From positions 992,001 through 1,056,000 of the forward strand of contig NC_007516.1 in NCBI RefSeq assembly GCF_000012625.1: a DNA stretch of 64,000 nt, written 5' to 3'. Position 1 is the stretch's first letter. Every line of letters starts with the position of its first letter. Origin of the DNA: Synechococcus sp. CC9605. GTDB lineage: Bacteria > Cyanobacteriota > Cyanobacteriia > PCC-6307 > Cyanobiaceae. The position numbers were made by a program, and so were the translations under genes. The notes beneath the pieces are model-generated. The model was not told the DNA's origin. It worked only from the letters and a program-made list of their open reading frames with translations, and did not search any database. Below are positions 8,022 through 14,801 of this stretch, one piece after another.

Positions 8022-8546
8022 TCACCACTCGGTCACTGGATAAGAGTGGAACCTGTTAGCTCTTTTGATTGGTGAACGTAGGATTGGCTCCCTGTCGATA
8101 GAGAAAATCCCTTTAGCTTTTTTGCTTGGAATACGTGGGAACGGCTCCCTGTCGATAGAATTAAGTCCTTTGGTTCTGCTTGGAAGACGTGGAAAATACA
8201 TGTGCTGATTTTTGGCCTTGGGAAGAAAAGTTCCTACATCAGGCTCAGAAATGTATCCCTTGCTTGAAGAGGATCTCAATTCGTTAATCTTCACGCCACG
8301 GGGGAGTGGCTTAAAAACACCATTAAAGCCAGGATCGGGCTGATTACTAAATCCCTTGGTTGAAGAGGGTCTCAATTGTTTACTTTTTACACCAATAGGG
8401 AGTGGCCCAAAGAATTTTTTAATGCCAGGATCGGGCTCATTAGTAAATCCGGCAGGATTCGCTCCTACGACTGCAGGGAATGTGCCGACAAGCAGTGATG
8501 TTGAGGCAATGGCAATCAAAGTTTTGATGGTTCGGGTCATGAGCAT
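8022..8546 (-). CDS. Secreted protein built of internal repeats
   Basis: The 174-residue product has a signal peptide ('TIKTLIAIASTSLLVGTFPA') and then tandem repeats. Two units of about 32 residues begin 'GFTNEPDPG' and 'GFSNQPDPG', contain 'FGPLPIGVK'/'FKPLPRGVK' and end 'SSTK'/'SSSSK'; a third, degenerate unit begins 'GYISEPDVG'. Two 19-residue units follow around 'SIDREPFPRIP' and 'SIDREPILRSP'. The product is very basic and Pro/Ser-rich. The DNA is AT-rich compared with its surroundings, a sign of separate origin, and the gene is bracketed by 38-nt direct repeats. No function can be assigned. Confidence 0.6.
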   Translation of the reverse strand: MLMTRTIKTLIAIASTSLLVGTFPAVVGANPAGFTNEPDPGIKKFFGPLPIGVKSKQLRPSSTKGFSNQPDPGFNGVFKPLPRGVKINELRSSSSKGYISEPDVGTFLPKAKNQHMYFPRLPSRTKGLNSIDREPFPRIPSKKAKGIFSIDREPILRSPIKRANRFHSYPVTEW

Positions 8547-8659
8547 TAGAAAAGCAATTGGTGGCAGGGTTATCCCCTTTGCTGCACACACCATCCCCGG
8601 ATTCAATTACTGAACCGTTGACAGAGCTCACAAGGGACTGTGACCTTGCTCACCCCGCT

Positions 8660-8697
8660 TCAGGAGCCCAGCCCACCTCTTTCTGCCAGGTCAGCGC
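8660..8697 (+). repeat. Direct repeat copy 2 flanking the secreted repeat protein
   Basis: Partner of 7970-8007. The two copies enclose the AT-rich secreted-repeat gene like a cassette. Confidence 0.6.
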
Positions 8698-8725
8698 CCA
8701 GAGCTTGCAGCGCTTCTTCAAAGGA

Positions 8726-8887
8726 TTACCCGATGCTTGGTGTGTTTCTGCCGTACTTCTGCCCTGCAGCAATCACGCCTGGATCTCTCCTGATCTCTGC
8801 CTTCAGTGATCGAAGCCTCCAGCTCGATGCCAGGGAGTTGGGGCCATTGACCAGCAGGTCCAGCTCACGGTCGCTCAGTTGTCTCAT
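8726..8887 (-). CDS. Small hypothetical protein, 53 aa
   Basis: From ATG 8887 the product 'MRQLSDRELDLLVNGPNSL' continues as a charged helical peptide to 'YGRNTPSIG'. Past the stop the same frame carries on with 'FEEALQALGADLAERGGLGS', so this may be a longer gene cut by a TAA at 8726. It is upstream of, and in the same direction as, the secreted repeat protein. Function unknown. Confidence 0.4.
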   Translation of the reverse strand: MRQLSDRELDLLVNGPNSLASSWRLRSLKAEIRRDPGVIAAGQKYGRNTPSIG

Positions 8888-9174
8888 TGCTCATCCCCTC
8901 CTTTGAGCTGTTCAAGTGTTCCGAGTTAGGCCTTCAGTTCCTTCAGTCGACTGGCATCCAACTTGTCCAGTCCCATCTCTTTGATCACCTGATCATCCAG
9001 CAAAAGCCATATGCCGTTAGCGACAACGTCGGTATCAGCCTCAAGGTGCTGGGTGTCCAGGTGCTGGAGATCAAGACCCAAGACAGCGCACAAGGCAATC
9101 GTGACCCCTATGCCTTCGGGGATGACCACCTGAGCCAAGACGACCTGGGTGCCCTGTTCAAGAAGGCAGCTTGA
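8887..9174 (+). CDS. Possible fragment of a phage-like protein
   Basis: The C-terminal half ('DNVGISLKVLGVQVLEI' then 'DDHLSQDDLGALFKKAA') is convincing and resembles the end of single-stranded-DNA-binding proteins of phage (DUF2815-like). The N-terminal half is not convincing and the only start is TTG, so this is probably a truncated gene. A minus-strand frame (8926-9225) ending 'EMGLDKLDASRLKELKA' also looks protein-like, and I cannot decide between them from sequence alone. Confidence 0.35.
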   Translation: MLIPSFELFKCSELGLQFLQSTGIQLVQSHLFDHLIIQQKPYAVSDNVGISLKVLGVQVLEIKTQDSAQGNRDPYAFGDDHLSQDDLGALFKKAA

Positions 9175-9308
9175 TCTCTCATCGAGGTGCGCATCGGGGC
9201 ACATGGGCCAGCTCCACAACGGCAATCGCAGCTCTGCTGCTCTTACCTGTTCCGCTGGCTCATCTTGCTTGCTCGTGATCCTGAGCTGCGGAAGTTGGCC
9301 TTCAATGA

Positions 9309-9527
9309 AGACTGAAGACTCTGATCGTTATTACGGTTCTTAGCTTCTTCTCCTTCTTGCTCCTGTGGACCCTCGTCTACATGCTCCTCATCACCGAGTT
9401 GAACCTTTACTTCGATTACGACTGGAGGAGGAAAGGGAAAGCACGAGCTGAAAAGTTGGCACACCTTGTTGCGTACTTCGGCGGCTTCTTTCTCTTTCTC
9501 AAGTTCGTGGTGCCTTTCTTGGACTAA
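9309..9527 (+). CDS. Small membrane protein with unresolved start
   Basis: The frame encodes two membrane segments ('VITVLSFFSFLLLWTLVYM' and 'LVAYFGGFFLFLKFVVPFL') joined by a charged linker 'DYDWRRKGKARAEK'. There is no ATG or GTG at a suitable place: an ATG at 9305 is out of frame by one base, and ATG 9381 would remove the first helix. A frameshift near the start or a rare initiation codon is likely. Confidence 0.45.
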   Translation, partial: RLKTLIVITVLSFFSFLLLWTLVYMLLITELNLYFDYDWRRKGKARAEKLAHLVAYFGGFFLFLKFVVPFLD

Positions 9528-9628
9528 AGCCCGTGCATCACCGGTTCTCCACAGCGGCTAGTCAGTTGGCGCGGTGCCCAGGTCGTTGCCGCGGCTTTCC
9601 GCAGCGGGCTGGTGCGGCGCCCTTTGAC

Positions 9629-9660
9629 GTGTCCCTATTCTTCGCTTGAGGTAGGGACTC
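9629..9660 (+). repeat. Candidate integrase arm sites (right)
   Basis: GTGTCCCTA (9629-9637) and TAGGGACTC, the inverse of GAGTCCCTA (9652-9660), match the left-end 9-mers exactly and lie 36 nt inside the right core. Confidence 0.55.
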
Positions 9661-9695
9661 CAGTCAGTGACTGCAATCGTTCTGCCCTGGTCAGC

Positions 9696-9721
9696 TCAAC
9701 TGAAAAAACCCTTGGATTGAA
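9696..9721 (+). other. Right att-like core (attR)
   Basis: TCAACTGAAAAAACCC and the following bases match the left core. The sequence is the 3' end of the 41-residue membrane protein gene, so insertion here keeps that gene intact. Confidence 0.6.
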
Positions 9722-9821
9722 GCCAAAGGCCAATGGCAAGCAGGGGCCCGAAGCCGGCGATCAATACGGTGATCTTCAGGCGCAGCGGTGAAACCTGAGG
9801 TTTGGTCTCTCGAAGAGCCAT
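9696..9821 (-). CDS. Small membrane protein, 41 aa; target gene of the element
   Basis: The product starts 'MALRETKPQVSPLRLKITV' and has one membrane helix ('LIAGFGPLLAIGLWLQ') ending 'SKGFFS'. Its last 26 nt coincide with the right att-like core. The left core next to DUF481 encodes the variant 'QSKAFS', so before insertion this gene probably stood directly upstream of DUF481. Function unknown. Confidence 0.6.
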   Translation of the reverse strand: MALRETKPQVSPLRLKITVLIAGFGPLLAIGLWLQSKGFFS

Positions 9822-9873
9822 GGCAAGGCACAAAGGCAAATGAACTTAAACGCTGTAAGGCGTTGATGCCTGC

Positions 9874-10170
9874 TTAGAGCTCGTACTCCTCTTCAAACTG
9901 CTGAATCAGACCCTTGTAGAGCGCCAGCAGGCCCTCGGTTTCTTCGCAGAAACCGTCCGTTGTGTACTTCGCGATCAGATTCACCACGGCGCTGCGGATT
10001 TGCGTGAAGGCGCCGAGGTACTCACCCTGGATGTCCTCATCGCGGATGTCATTGATCAGAGCGCCCACCAGCTCAATCTTCCGCTTGGCAGCGGCCATCT
10101 CCGCTTCCATCTCTTTGTTGAGCTTGCGGCGTTTCTTCGGCATCCCCTCAACCGGTTCACTCGGCGACAT
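9874..10170 (-). CDS. Conserved cyanobacterial hypothetical protein, 98 aa
   Basis: A Lys-rich start ('PKKRRKLNKEMEAEMAAAK') leads into helices ending 'EETEGLLALYKGLIQQFEEE'. The initiator may be the ATG nine codons in ('MPKKRR'), at 10143. The composition suggests a soluble all-helical protein. Function unknown. Confidence 0.7.
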   Translation of the reverse strand: MSPSEPVEGMPKKRRKLNKEMEAEMAAAKRKIELVGALINDIRDEDIQGEYLGAFTQIRSAVVNLIAKYTTDGFCEETEGLLALYKGLIQQFEEEYEL

Positions 10171-10240
10171 TACGGGAGCCGCATGCCTTCCTCGTTCGAG
10201 CGGCTTCCCTTAGCGTCGGGTTCGCTCGACCCATGGCCTT

Positions 10241-10471
10241 GTGAATCGGACCTTTCGCGGTGTTGCTTACGTGTCCGTCTGGGTGGTGATCTGGGGGACG
10301 GTGGCGTCCTTGATGGACTGGATGCTGCTGACGGGTGAGGTTTATGAAACGGCCAGCGCCGGTCAGGGGGTGACGTTCATCGCCTACGGGGCCGCAACAG
10401 TGGTGTTGGCCACGCGGTTCTCGGGGCGTTTTCTTGCAGACGCCGATTCAGAGGCTTCGGATCAGGAGTGA
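10241..10471 (+). CDS. Small membrane protein, 76 aa
   Basis: From GTG 10241 the protein has two hydrophobic stretches ('VAYVSVWVVIWGTVASLMDW' and 'VTFIAYGAATVVLATRF') and an acidic tail. Its 3' end overlaps the convergent TauE/SafE gene by 24 nt. Resembles conserved hypotheticals of marine Synechococcus; function unknown. Confidence 0.6.
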   Translation: MNRTFRGVAYVSVWVVIWGTVASLMDWMLLTGEVYETASAGQGVTFIAYGAATVVLATRFSGRFLADADSEASDQE

Positions 10472-11218
10472 TCCACCCATCAGCAGCGCCAGGATCTCGA
10501 AGGCTTGCTTGACCAGGCGGCTTCCTTTCACCAGGGAATAGTGCGCCCCCAGAAAGCCTCCGATCAGCGATCCGAGAACGAGAGCGGGAAGCCAGTCCCA
10601 ACGGATTTCACCGCTCAATCCCAGCACCAGCGCCCCGGTGCCATTCCACCCCAGACCCACCAGCACCAGGGTGTGGGCGACGGCTCTGGCATAGCTCAGC
10701 CCGAACCAGCGCACCATCCAAAGGGTGACGAATAATCCCGTTCCTGAGGTTAGTGAGCCGTTGAGAATGCCGATGATGAAGAGGCCGCAGCTGCCAAGTC
10801 CGACGGTGCGGGCTGTCAGGGGTCGGGGCTGGTCTGTCGTTCCCAGATCAGGTTTCCGGGCCGAGTACAACCCCAGCCCCAGGGTCAGCAGCCCAAGGCT
10901 GGTGGTGGCCACTTGATCCGGCAGCGCAAGAACCATGCTGGCCCCCACAAACACTCCTGGGAGACCGGCGGCCAACACCAGCGCGGAGCGTTTGAGATCA
11001 AGGCTGCTGGCCCGCCAATGAAGTCCCGTGGCTCCCAGCCCCAGGGCCACGCTGGCCACTTTGTGGGTGGCCAGCGCCATGGAGAAAGGAAGGCCCAGAA
11101 GGATGAGGGCGGGCAGTTGCACCAGTCCTGCTCCCCCTCCCGCCAAAGCTGAGAGGGCATTGGCGCCTATGGCGATGCCCAGCAGGGCGATTTGCATCAA
11201 CAGTTCAGACACACTCAA
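10448..11218 (-). CDS. TauE/SafE-family membrane exporter
   Basis: The 256-residue polytopic protein has about eight helices with the family's two-fold pattern: 'LSALAGGGAGLVQLPALILL' early and 'GILNGSLTSGTGLFVTLWMV' in the second half. Family members move small sulfur or organic anions across the inner membrane. Its ATG overlaps the stop of the upstream 11215-11712 gene by four bases, indicating an operon. Substrate cannot be told from sequence. Confidence 0.85.
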   Translation of the reverse strand: MSVSELLMQIALLGIAIGANALSALAGGGAGLVQLPALILLGLPFSMALATHKVASVALGLGATGLHWRASSLDLKRSALVLAAGLPGVFVGASMVLALPDQVATTSLGLLTLGLGLYSARKPDLGTTDQPRPLTARTVGLGSCGLFIIGILNGSLTSGTGLFVTLWMVRWFGLSYARAVAHTLVLVGLGWNGTGALVLGLSGEIRWDWLPALVLGSLIGGFLGAHYSLVKGSRLVKQAFEILALLMGGSLLIRSL

Positions 11219-11712
11219 GTTCGTGTCAGGAAGGCGATCGGCACCGAAAACGTGATGATGCGATGGGGATCGCCGGGAAGAATGGCGACGCAGGCCACCT
11301 CACGATCAGCGTGGGCTTCGCGGGACTGCACCACAAAGGCCGTGGCGTCTTCGATGCTCCACATCGGGGCGTCACCGCAACGGCGTTCATCCCTGTAGGC
11401 CTGCCAGACCTCGCAGAACGCCTCTCCATCGTCACCGCGTTTCATTTCCGTCAGCGCCTGTTCCAAGCCCACGTCTTCGAAACGCTCGAACAGGCGCACC
11501 ATCAATGGATGGGCAATGGTGGATGAGGCCTTCAAGGTGGAGTTAATGGTGCCAATGGCGCTCACCATCAGCTTCGGTTTGGAGCGTCGTGCATCGATCA
11601 CTCCCACTGGCAGGTTGAGGTCCCAACTGGGGTGTCCGCTCACGGCACAGGCCAGATCGAACAGCCCCAAACTGCACTGCTTGATCAAGCTCTGAATGGT
11701 CTCTCGATCCAT
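11215..11712 (-). CDS. Conserved hypothetical protein, 165 aa
   Basis: The soluble product contains 'DLNLPVGVIDARRSKPKLMV', 'EALTEMKRGDDGEAFCEVW' is roughly central, and it ends 'GDPHRIITFSVPIAFLTRT'. It looks like a compact alpha/beta protein found in cyanobacteria, without a motif I can name. Coupled by an ATGA overlap to the TauE/SafE exporter, so the two may act together. Confidence 0.65.
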   Translation of the reverse strand: MDRETIQSLIKQCSLGLFDLACAVSGHPSWDLNLPVGVIDARRSKPKLMVSAIGTINSTLKASSTIAHPLMVRLFERFEDVGLEQALTEMKRGDDGEAFCEVWQAYRDERRCGDAPMWSIEDATAFVVQSREAHADREVACVAILPGDPHRIITFSVPIAFLTRT

Positions 11713-11790
11713 AACTTCAGTTCCGCGCGGCCTGATTCACCGTTTGCTCTCCAGTGTTGCCAGGATGGCCAGCGGATGGTTCCTGTTTGG

Positions 11791-11961
11791 ATGTCCCTGG
11801 TTCAGATCTACCTTGATGCTGTCACCCACCAGGTGATCACCAATGAAGAGCTTGCCTACGTTGCCGGCAATCAGGATCGATTCGATCGCACCGAACTGAA
11901 ACTCACTGCACGTCTGGAACAACTGATTGGCGCAGGGAACATCAGTGTGGGGACACGCTGA
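11791..11961 (+). CDS. Small conserved protein, paralogue of 2819-3001
   Basis: The 56-residue product 'MSLVQIYLDAVTHQVITNEE' aligns end to end with the product at 2819-3001; comparison selects ATG 11791 rather than the in-frame ATG 15 nt upstream. Two amphipathic helices are likely. Unknown role. Confidence 0.6.
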   Translation: MSLVQIYLDAVTHQVITNEELAYVAGNQDRFDRTELKLTARLEQLIGAGNISVGTR

Positions 11962-12051
11962 TTAACCGAACAGAAAACGTTGGAGCCGATTGAGCAATTG
12001 TCGCATCAGTCTTTTGTCACGACTGAAGATCATTCGCTCATGTGACAGCAT
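11962..12051 (-). CDS. Very small basic peptide, 29 aa
   Basis: The peptide 'MLSHERMIFSRDKRLMRQLL' ending 'NRLQRFLFG' is strongly basic and amphipathic. It lies downstream of, and in the same direction as, the 52-aa membrane protein. Little supports it beyond composition. Confidence 0.25.
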   Translation of the reverse strand: MLSHERMIFSRDKRLMRQLLNRLQRFLFG

Positions 12052-12108
12052 CGCGCGACTCACCCGATCTGCGCTTCTGGTAGGCGGGGAAGGCTGTTGC
12101 GTCAACCT

Positions 12109-12267
12109 TCACGGCAGGGCAACCACCCCCGACCAACTTTGGAGAACATCGGGTGCGCCTTGGGTTAGGGCGGCAACAGCACTGGCTGAGCCAATCCCGA
12201 TTCCCACCACAACCCCTACGGCAAAAACAAGCAGCCCTGTCAGAACACTGCGTTCGGAAAATGGCAT
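12109..12267 (-). CDS. Small membrane protein, 52 aa
   Basis: The product 'MPFSERSVLTG' is followed by a long helix ('LLVFAVGVVVGIGIGSAS') with a small-residue face, then 'GAPDVLQSWSGVV'. It lies in an otherwise gene-poor 480-nt stretch (11962-12440). Function unknown. Confidence 0.5.
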   Translation of the reverse strand: MPFSERSVLTGLLVFAVGVVVGIGIGSASAVAALTQGAPDVLQSWSGVVALP

Positions 12268-12440
12268 CCACTCAACGATCAGCCGTTCTGACTTTCCTCC
12301 TATTAACGACCAATGGCCACTGTTGTGTCACAGGACGTGATGGTGCCTGGAGTGAATCTGTTGTGTGGTTTCGGCCACAAAGGTAGATCTACCGACTGAT
12401 CGATCGGGGTGGTCTTCGCTAACAACCGAATGTCAGCCAG

Positions 12441-12674
12441 ATGACAGTTTCAGTCATGAAAACGATTGACGAGCACATCCAGAAGGACCAAGAGGAGTTC
12501 CTTAAGGCCCTGTCTGAGCACAACGAAGGCAAGGTGCGTCATCTCACAGAGGAGCTGCAGTGGCTGTTGGATCACAAGAAGGAATTTCCTGATGATCCCC
12601 ATGACCCCTCACCCCTTGAGTTGTTCTGCGAGCAGAACCCCGATGAGCCCGAGTGCTTGGTGTACGACGACTGA
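12441..12674 (+). CDS. CP12-like protein lacking the N-terminal cysteine pair
   Basis: The 77-residue acidic protein ends 'SPLELFCEQNPDEPEC' plus 'LVYDD', which matches the C-terminal CP12 motif (C-x-x-N-P-x-x-x-E-C-x-x-Y-[ED]-[DN]) that binds GAPDH and, with PRK, switches the Calvin cycle off in the dark. The usual N-terminal Cys pair and 'AWD.VEEL' core are absent; the corresponding region reads 'VRHLTEELQWLLDHKKEF'. It may therefore bind GAPDH without forming the full complex. The start could be ATG 12441 or 12456. Confidence 0.7.
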   Translation: MTVSVMKTIDEHIQKDQEEFLKALSEHNEGKVRHLTEELQWLLDHKKEFPDDPHDPSPLELFCEQNPDEPECLVYDD

Positions 12675-12718
12675 GTAGAAGTACCTATTCCTTGCTCTGC
12701 CCGGGCGGTAAGCCGCGC

Positions 12719-12752
12719 AACTACACGCAACTTATTTAAATTGTGTGTAGTT
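12719..12752. promoter_or_regulatory. Inverted repeat upstream of the DoxX gene
   Basis: AACTACACGCAA (12719-12730) and TTGTGTGTAGTT (12741-12752) pair at 11 of 12 positions around a 10-nt AT-rich spacer. The right arm overlaps the TTG start candidate of the DoxX gene. It could be a repressor operator or an RNA hairpin. Confidence 0.45.
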
Positions 12753-13269
12753 GACGCGTTTTGTGGTGATTCGAGCCATCCTGACCCGCCCCATTGCTGG
12801 TGATCTCGGTCTGCTCCTGCTTCGGGTGTTCACCGGAGCACTTCTGATTCACCACGGTTACGAAAAGCTCGCCAATATCGAGAATTTTGCTGATGCATTT
12901 GTTCGCCCTCTGCATCTGCCCTTCCCGATCCTCCTCTCCTACGTGGCAGCATTCTCTGAGGTGATTGGCAGCTGGTTGTTAATCACTGGGTTGCTGACGC
13001 GGATGGGAGCCTTGGCAGTGGCGGGGACGATCTCCGTCGCCATCTATCACGCCATCGTCACAGCAGGCTTCAACATCTATCTGTTGGAGCTGCTAGGTCT
13101 TTATTTCGCGGCTGCTGTGGCCGTTTTGGCCTGTGGCCCGGGCGTCTTTTCCATTGACGAGCTCATTGCTCGCCGGCTAGAACCCGACATGCAGTTCTCC
13201 GCTGCGGAAGATACCGATTACGCCGGTGGAGAGGCCTCAGTTCTGGAAGAAGCCGTCGCCAGCCGCTGA
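12751..13269 (+). CDS. DoxX-family membrane protein
   Basis: The product has four membrane helices with the DoxX hallmark 'LLLRVFTGALLIHHGYEKLA' at the start, then 'FPILLSYVAAFSEVIGSWLL', 'MGALAVAGTISVAIYHAI' and a final helix, followed by a hydrophilic acidic tail. DoxX/DoxD-like proteins are linked to quinone redox reactions or stress resistance; the exact role is unknown. Only TTG 12751 and GTG codons at 12763 and 12766 are available as starts. A terminator follows. Confidence 0.8.
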   Translation: MTRFVVIRAILTRPIAGDLGLLLLRVFTGALLIHHGYEKLANIENFADAFVRPLHLPFPILLSYVAAFSEVIGSWLLITGLLTRMGALAVAGTISVAIYHAIVTAGFNIYLLELLGLYFAAAVAVLACGPGVFSIDELIARRLEPDMQFSAAEDTDYAGGEASVLEEAVASR

Positions 13270-13291
13270 AAATCAGGGTGATTAGGTCCAA

Positions 13292-13317
13292 AAGCCCCGC
13301 CATGGTGGGGCTTTTTT
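13292..13317 (+). terminator. Terminator after the DoxX gene
   Basis: AAGCCCCGCC/GGTGGGGCTT hairpin with a short loop followed by six T residues. Confidence 0.85.
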
Positions 13318-13369
13318 GATGGCTTGACGCCGGTATGGGCAACAAACGCGTCAGAATCATCAAAGTTGA

Positions 13370-13534
13370 ATGAACGCGATGAAAGAGGTCAGCCTGCTCG
13401 AGATGATTGGCCGTTCATTGGCGAAGGTTGCTGCAGGGGCTGGTATTGCAGCAATTTTGATTTGGCTCACCTACGTGATGCTTGATGTTGGTCATATGCA
13501 GTCGGGTTTCACACTGCCTCAATCCAGTTACTGA
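13370..13534 (+). CDS. Small membrane protein, 54 aa
   Basis: The product has an N-terminal amphipathic segment ('MKEVSLLEMIGRSLAKVA') and one membrane helix ('AGIAAILIWLTYVMLDV'). It is the first of three same-direction small membrane protein genes (13370-14026) separated by 3-6 nt, which look like one operon. Function unknown. Confidence 0.55.
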   Translation: MNAMKEVSLLEMIGRSLAKVAAGAGIAAILIWLTYVMLDVGHMQSGFTLPQSSY

Positions 13535-13540
13535 GCTCAG

Positions 13541-13726
13541 ATGCAGTGGAATGGTCTTGAATTTCCGGTTCTGATCATTGCTTCGCTGTTGATTGCCCTG
13601 CAGGTTTGCTGGATTGGAGCTGTGCTCCGGCGCAACCAACGCAGGCGCCTGAGAGAACCTCTCAGCGCAACAGCGTTTCAGCGTGAACTCAAGCGGATTT
13701 TTTCAAGAGCGAATGGACTGTCCTAA
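13541..13726 (+). CDS. Small membrane protein, 61 aa
   Basis: One membrane helix ('PVLIIASLLIALQVCWIGA') is followed by a very basic stretch ('LRRNQRRRLREP') and a helical tail. Second gene of the small membrane protein operon; gaps to its neighbours are 6 and 3 nt. Function unknown. Confidence 0.6.
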   Translation: MQWNGLEFPVLIIASLLIALQVCWIGAVLRRNQRRRLREPLSATAFQRELKRIFSRANGLS

Positions 13727-13729
13727 GCC

Positions 13730-14026
13730 ATGAAGCAGCTTCCAGGTCAACGGAGCAAAGCCTTGCCGCGATGGCTGAAGACGGTCATGGCGGGTGCCAT
13801 CACTGTGATTGCCACCATTTGGCTGGTGTCGTTGCTCCCCTTTCTGCTTCTCGCAGCCTTGGTGCTTTCAGTAGCACTGATTCCAGTCACCCGTCATCTG
13901 AAACGGGAGTTGGAAGAGGCTGGATTCAGTGTTGATAAAGCGAGAACAACCCATCAACGCCCTGACCTCAACATCACTCCCTGGCATCGCCAGATTCGCA
14001 ATCTCTGGAGAGATTTCAGTTCTTGA
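13730..14026 (+). CDS. Membrane protein, 98 aa
   Basis: A hydrophobic hairpin ('AGAITVIATIWLVSLLPFLL' and the following Leu/Ala run) is flanked by basic residues, with a soluble C-terminal tail. Third gene of the operon. Its end overlaps the convergent 14016-14672 gene by 11 nt. Function unknown. Confidence 0.6.
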   Translation: MKQLPGQRSKALPRWLKTVMAGAITVIATIWLVSLLPFLLLAALVLSVALIPVTRHLKRELEEAGFSVDKARTTHQRPDLNITPWHRQIRNLWRDFSS

Positions 14027-14672
14027 ACAGGTCGCTCGCCATGGAGCGATAACGACCGAGAGAACTACCGGCGCGACGGGATTTTGTGGGCACACTTTGA
14101 CCCGGCAAAAGGTTCAGGGGAGCGAAATTCACTAACGTCACCTCCGGCCGCTCCTGCTGTTCAGCTGCCAACAGCTCGGCAATGGCTTCTGCTGTGGTTT
14201 GTGCTGGAGGTGCGCTCTCCAAAACAGCTTCGATCGTTTCCACCGGCTTGGCCTTGAGTGGACTTTTGGCTTTGGCGGCGCCGAGGGGCCACAGAAAAAC
14301 CAGACTCAGCAGAAGAGCAACGGCGGACGTCAGGGTGCCGGTGAGTCCAAATGACAAACCCTGAAAGTTCCACAGCAACCCCGAACCCGCCATGCCGAAG
14401 GTGCCGAGGATGGCAAGCATCAGGCCGAGGAAGGATGCCTGTGGTGCTTTGATTTTGAGCGGCTGGCTGGATTCAGAGACTTCAACGGGTGAAAGTCGTG
14501 GTTCAGGCCGAAGCAGAACAAAGCTGATTCCCAGCAAAACCAACGCCGTGATGGTGCTGCCAAGCCCCAGGGTGCGGCCTTGAAAATTCCAAAGCAGACC
14601 ACCGCCAGCAAGACCTGAAACCCCGAGGGTTGCCAATGCAAGTCCGCTCAAGAAAGGGAGACGATTGCGCAT
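14016..14672 (-). CDS. Membrane protein with internally duplicated hairpin
   Basis: The 218-residue product contains two copies of a roughly 50-residue membrane hairpin: one around 'GVSGLAGGGLLWNFQGRTLG', the other around 'GTFGMAGSGLLWNFQGLSFG'. Each is followed by a long hydrophobic helix. A hydrophilic, Ala/Pro/Glu-rich C-terminal tail follows. The duplication is clear by eye. It lies 3 nt downstream of the 41-aa membrane protein gene and is probably co-transcribed with it. Function unknown. Confidence 0.7.
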   Translation of the reverse strand: MRNRLPFLSGLALATLGVSGLAGGGLLWNFQGRTLGLGSTITALVLLGISFVLLRPEPRLSPVEVSESSQPLKIKAPQASFLGLMLAILGTFGMAGSGLLWNFQGLSFGLTGTLTSAVALLLSLVFLWPLGAAKAKSPLKAKPVETIEAVLESAPPAQTTAEAIAELLAAEQQERPEVTLVNFAPLNLLPGQSVPTKSRRAGSSLGRYRSMASDLFKN

Positions 14673-14675
14673 GAC

Positions 14676-14801
14676 TCAGTCGTTCCGGTTTTGCGTGGCG
14701 GCGTAAGCAACGGCTCCGCCTGTGATCACAGTGAGTAGGCCTGTGGTCAGCAAAAAGCCCACCAACATGGCGAATCCAAGAACAGAACCCAGGAGGGACA
14801 T
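14676..14801 (-). CDS. Small membrane protein, 41 aa
   Basis: The product 'MSLLGSVLGFAMLVGFLLTT' continues as a second hydrophobic stretch and ends 'AYAATQNRND'. The frame is open far upstream but those residues look random, so ATG 14801, preceded by GGAGG-like sequence on the coding strand only weakly, was chosen. Sits directly upstream of the duplicated-hairpin protein. Confidence 0.55.
   Translation of the reverse strand: MSLLGSVLGFAMLVGFLLTTGLLTVITGGAVAYAATQNRND

Larger units (their letters stand above)
4951..9721. mobile_element. Integrative element (about 4.8 kb) with tyrosine integrase
   Basis: The element is bounded by two similar 25-26 nt sequences (4951-4975 and 9696-9721), has a tyrosine recombinase at its left end reading inwards, and repeats a 9-mer G(T/A)GTCCCTA three times inside the left end and twice inside the right. 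The right repeat is the 3' end of a 41-residue membrane protein gene, a usual target for integrases that restore the gene they enter. Cargo is small secreted and membrane proteins and broken genes; no capsid, packaging or replication gene was seen. It resembles a decaying phage satellite or genomic islet. Confidence 0.7.

Noticed and set aside
12038-12271. Cys-rich minus-strand frame of 77 codons
   Set aside because: It is an out-of-frame shadow of the better 52-aa membrane protein at 12109-12267.
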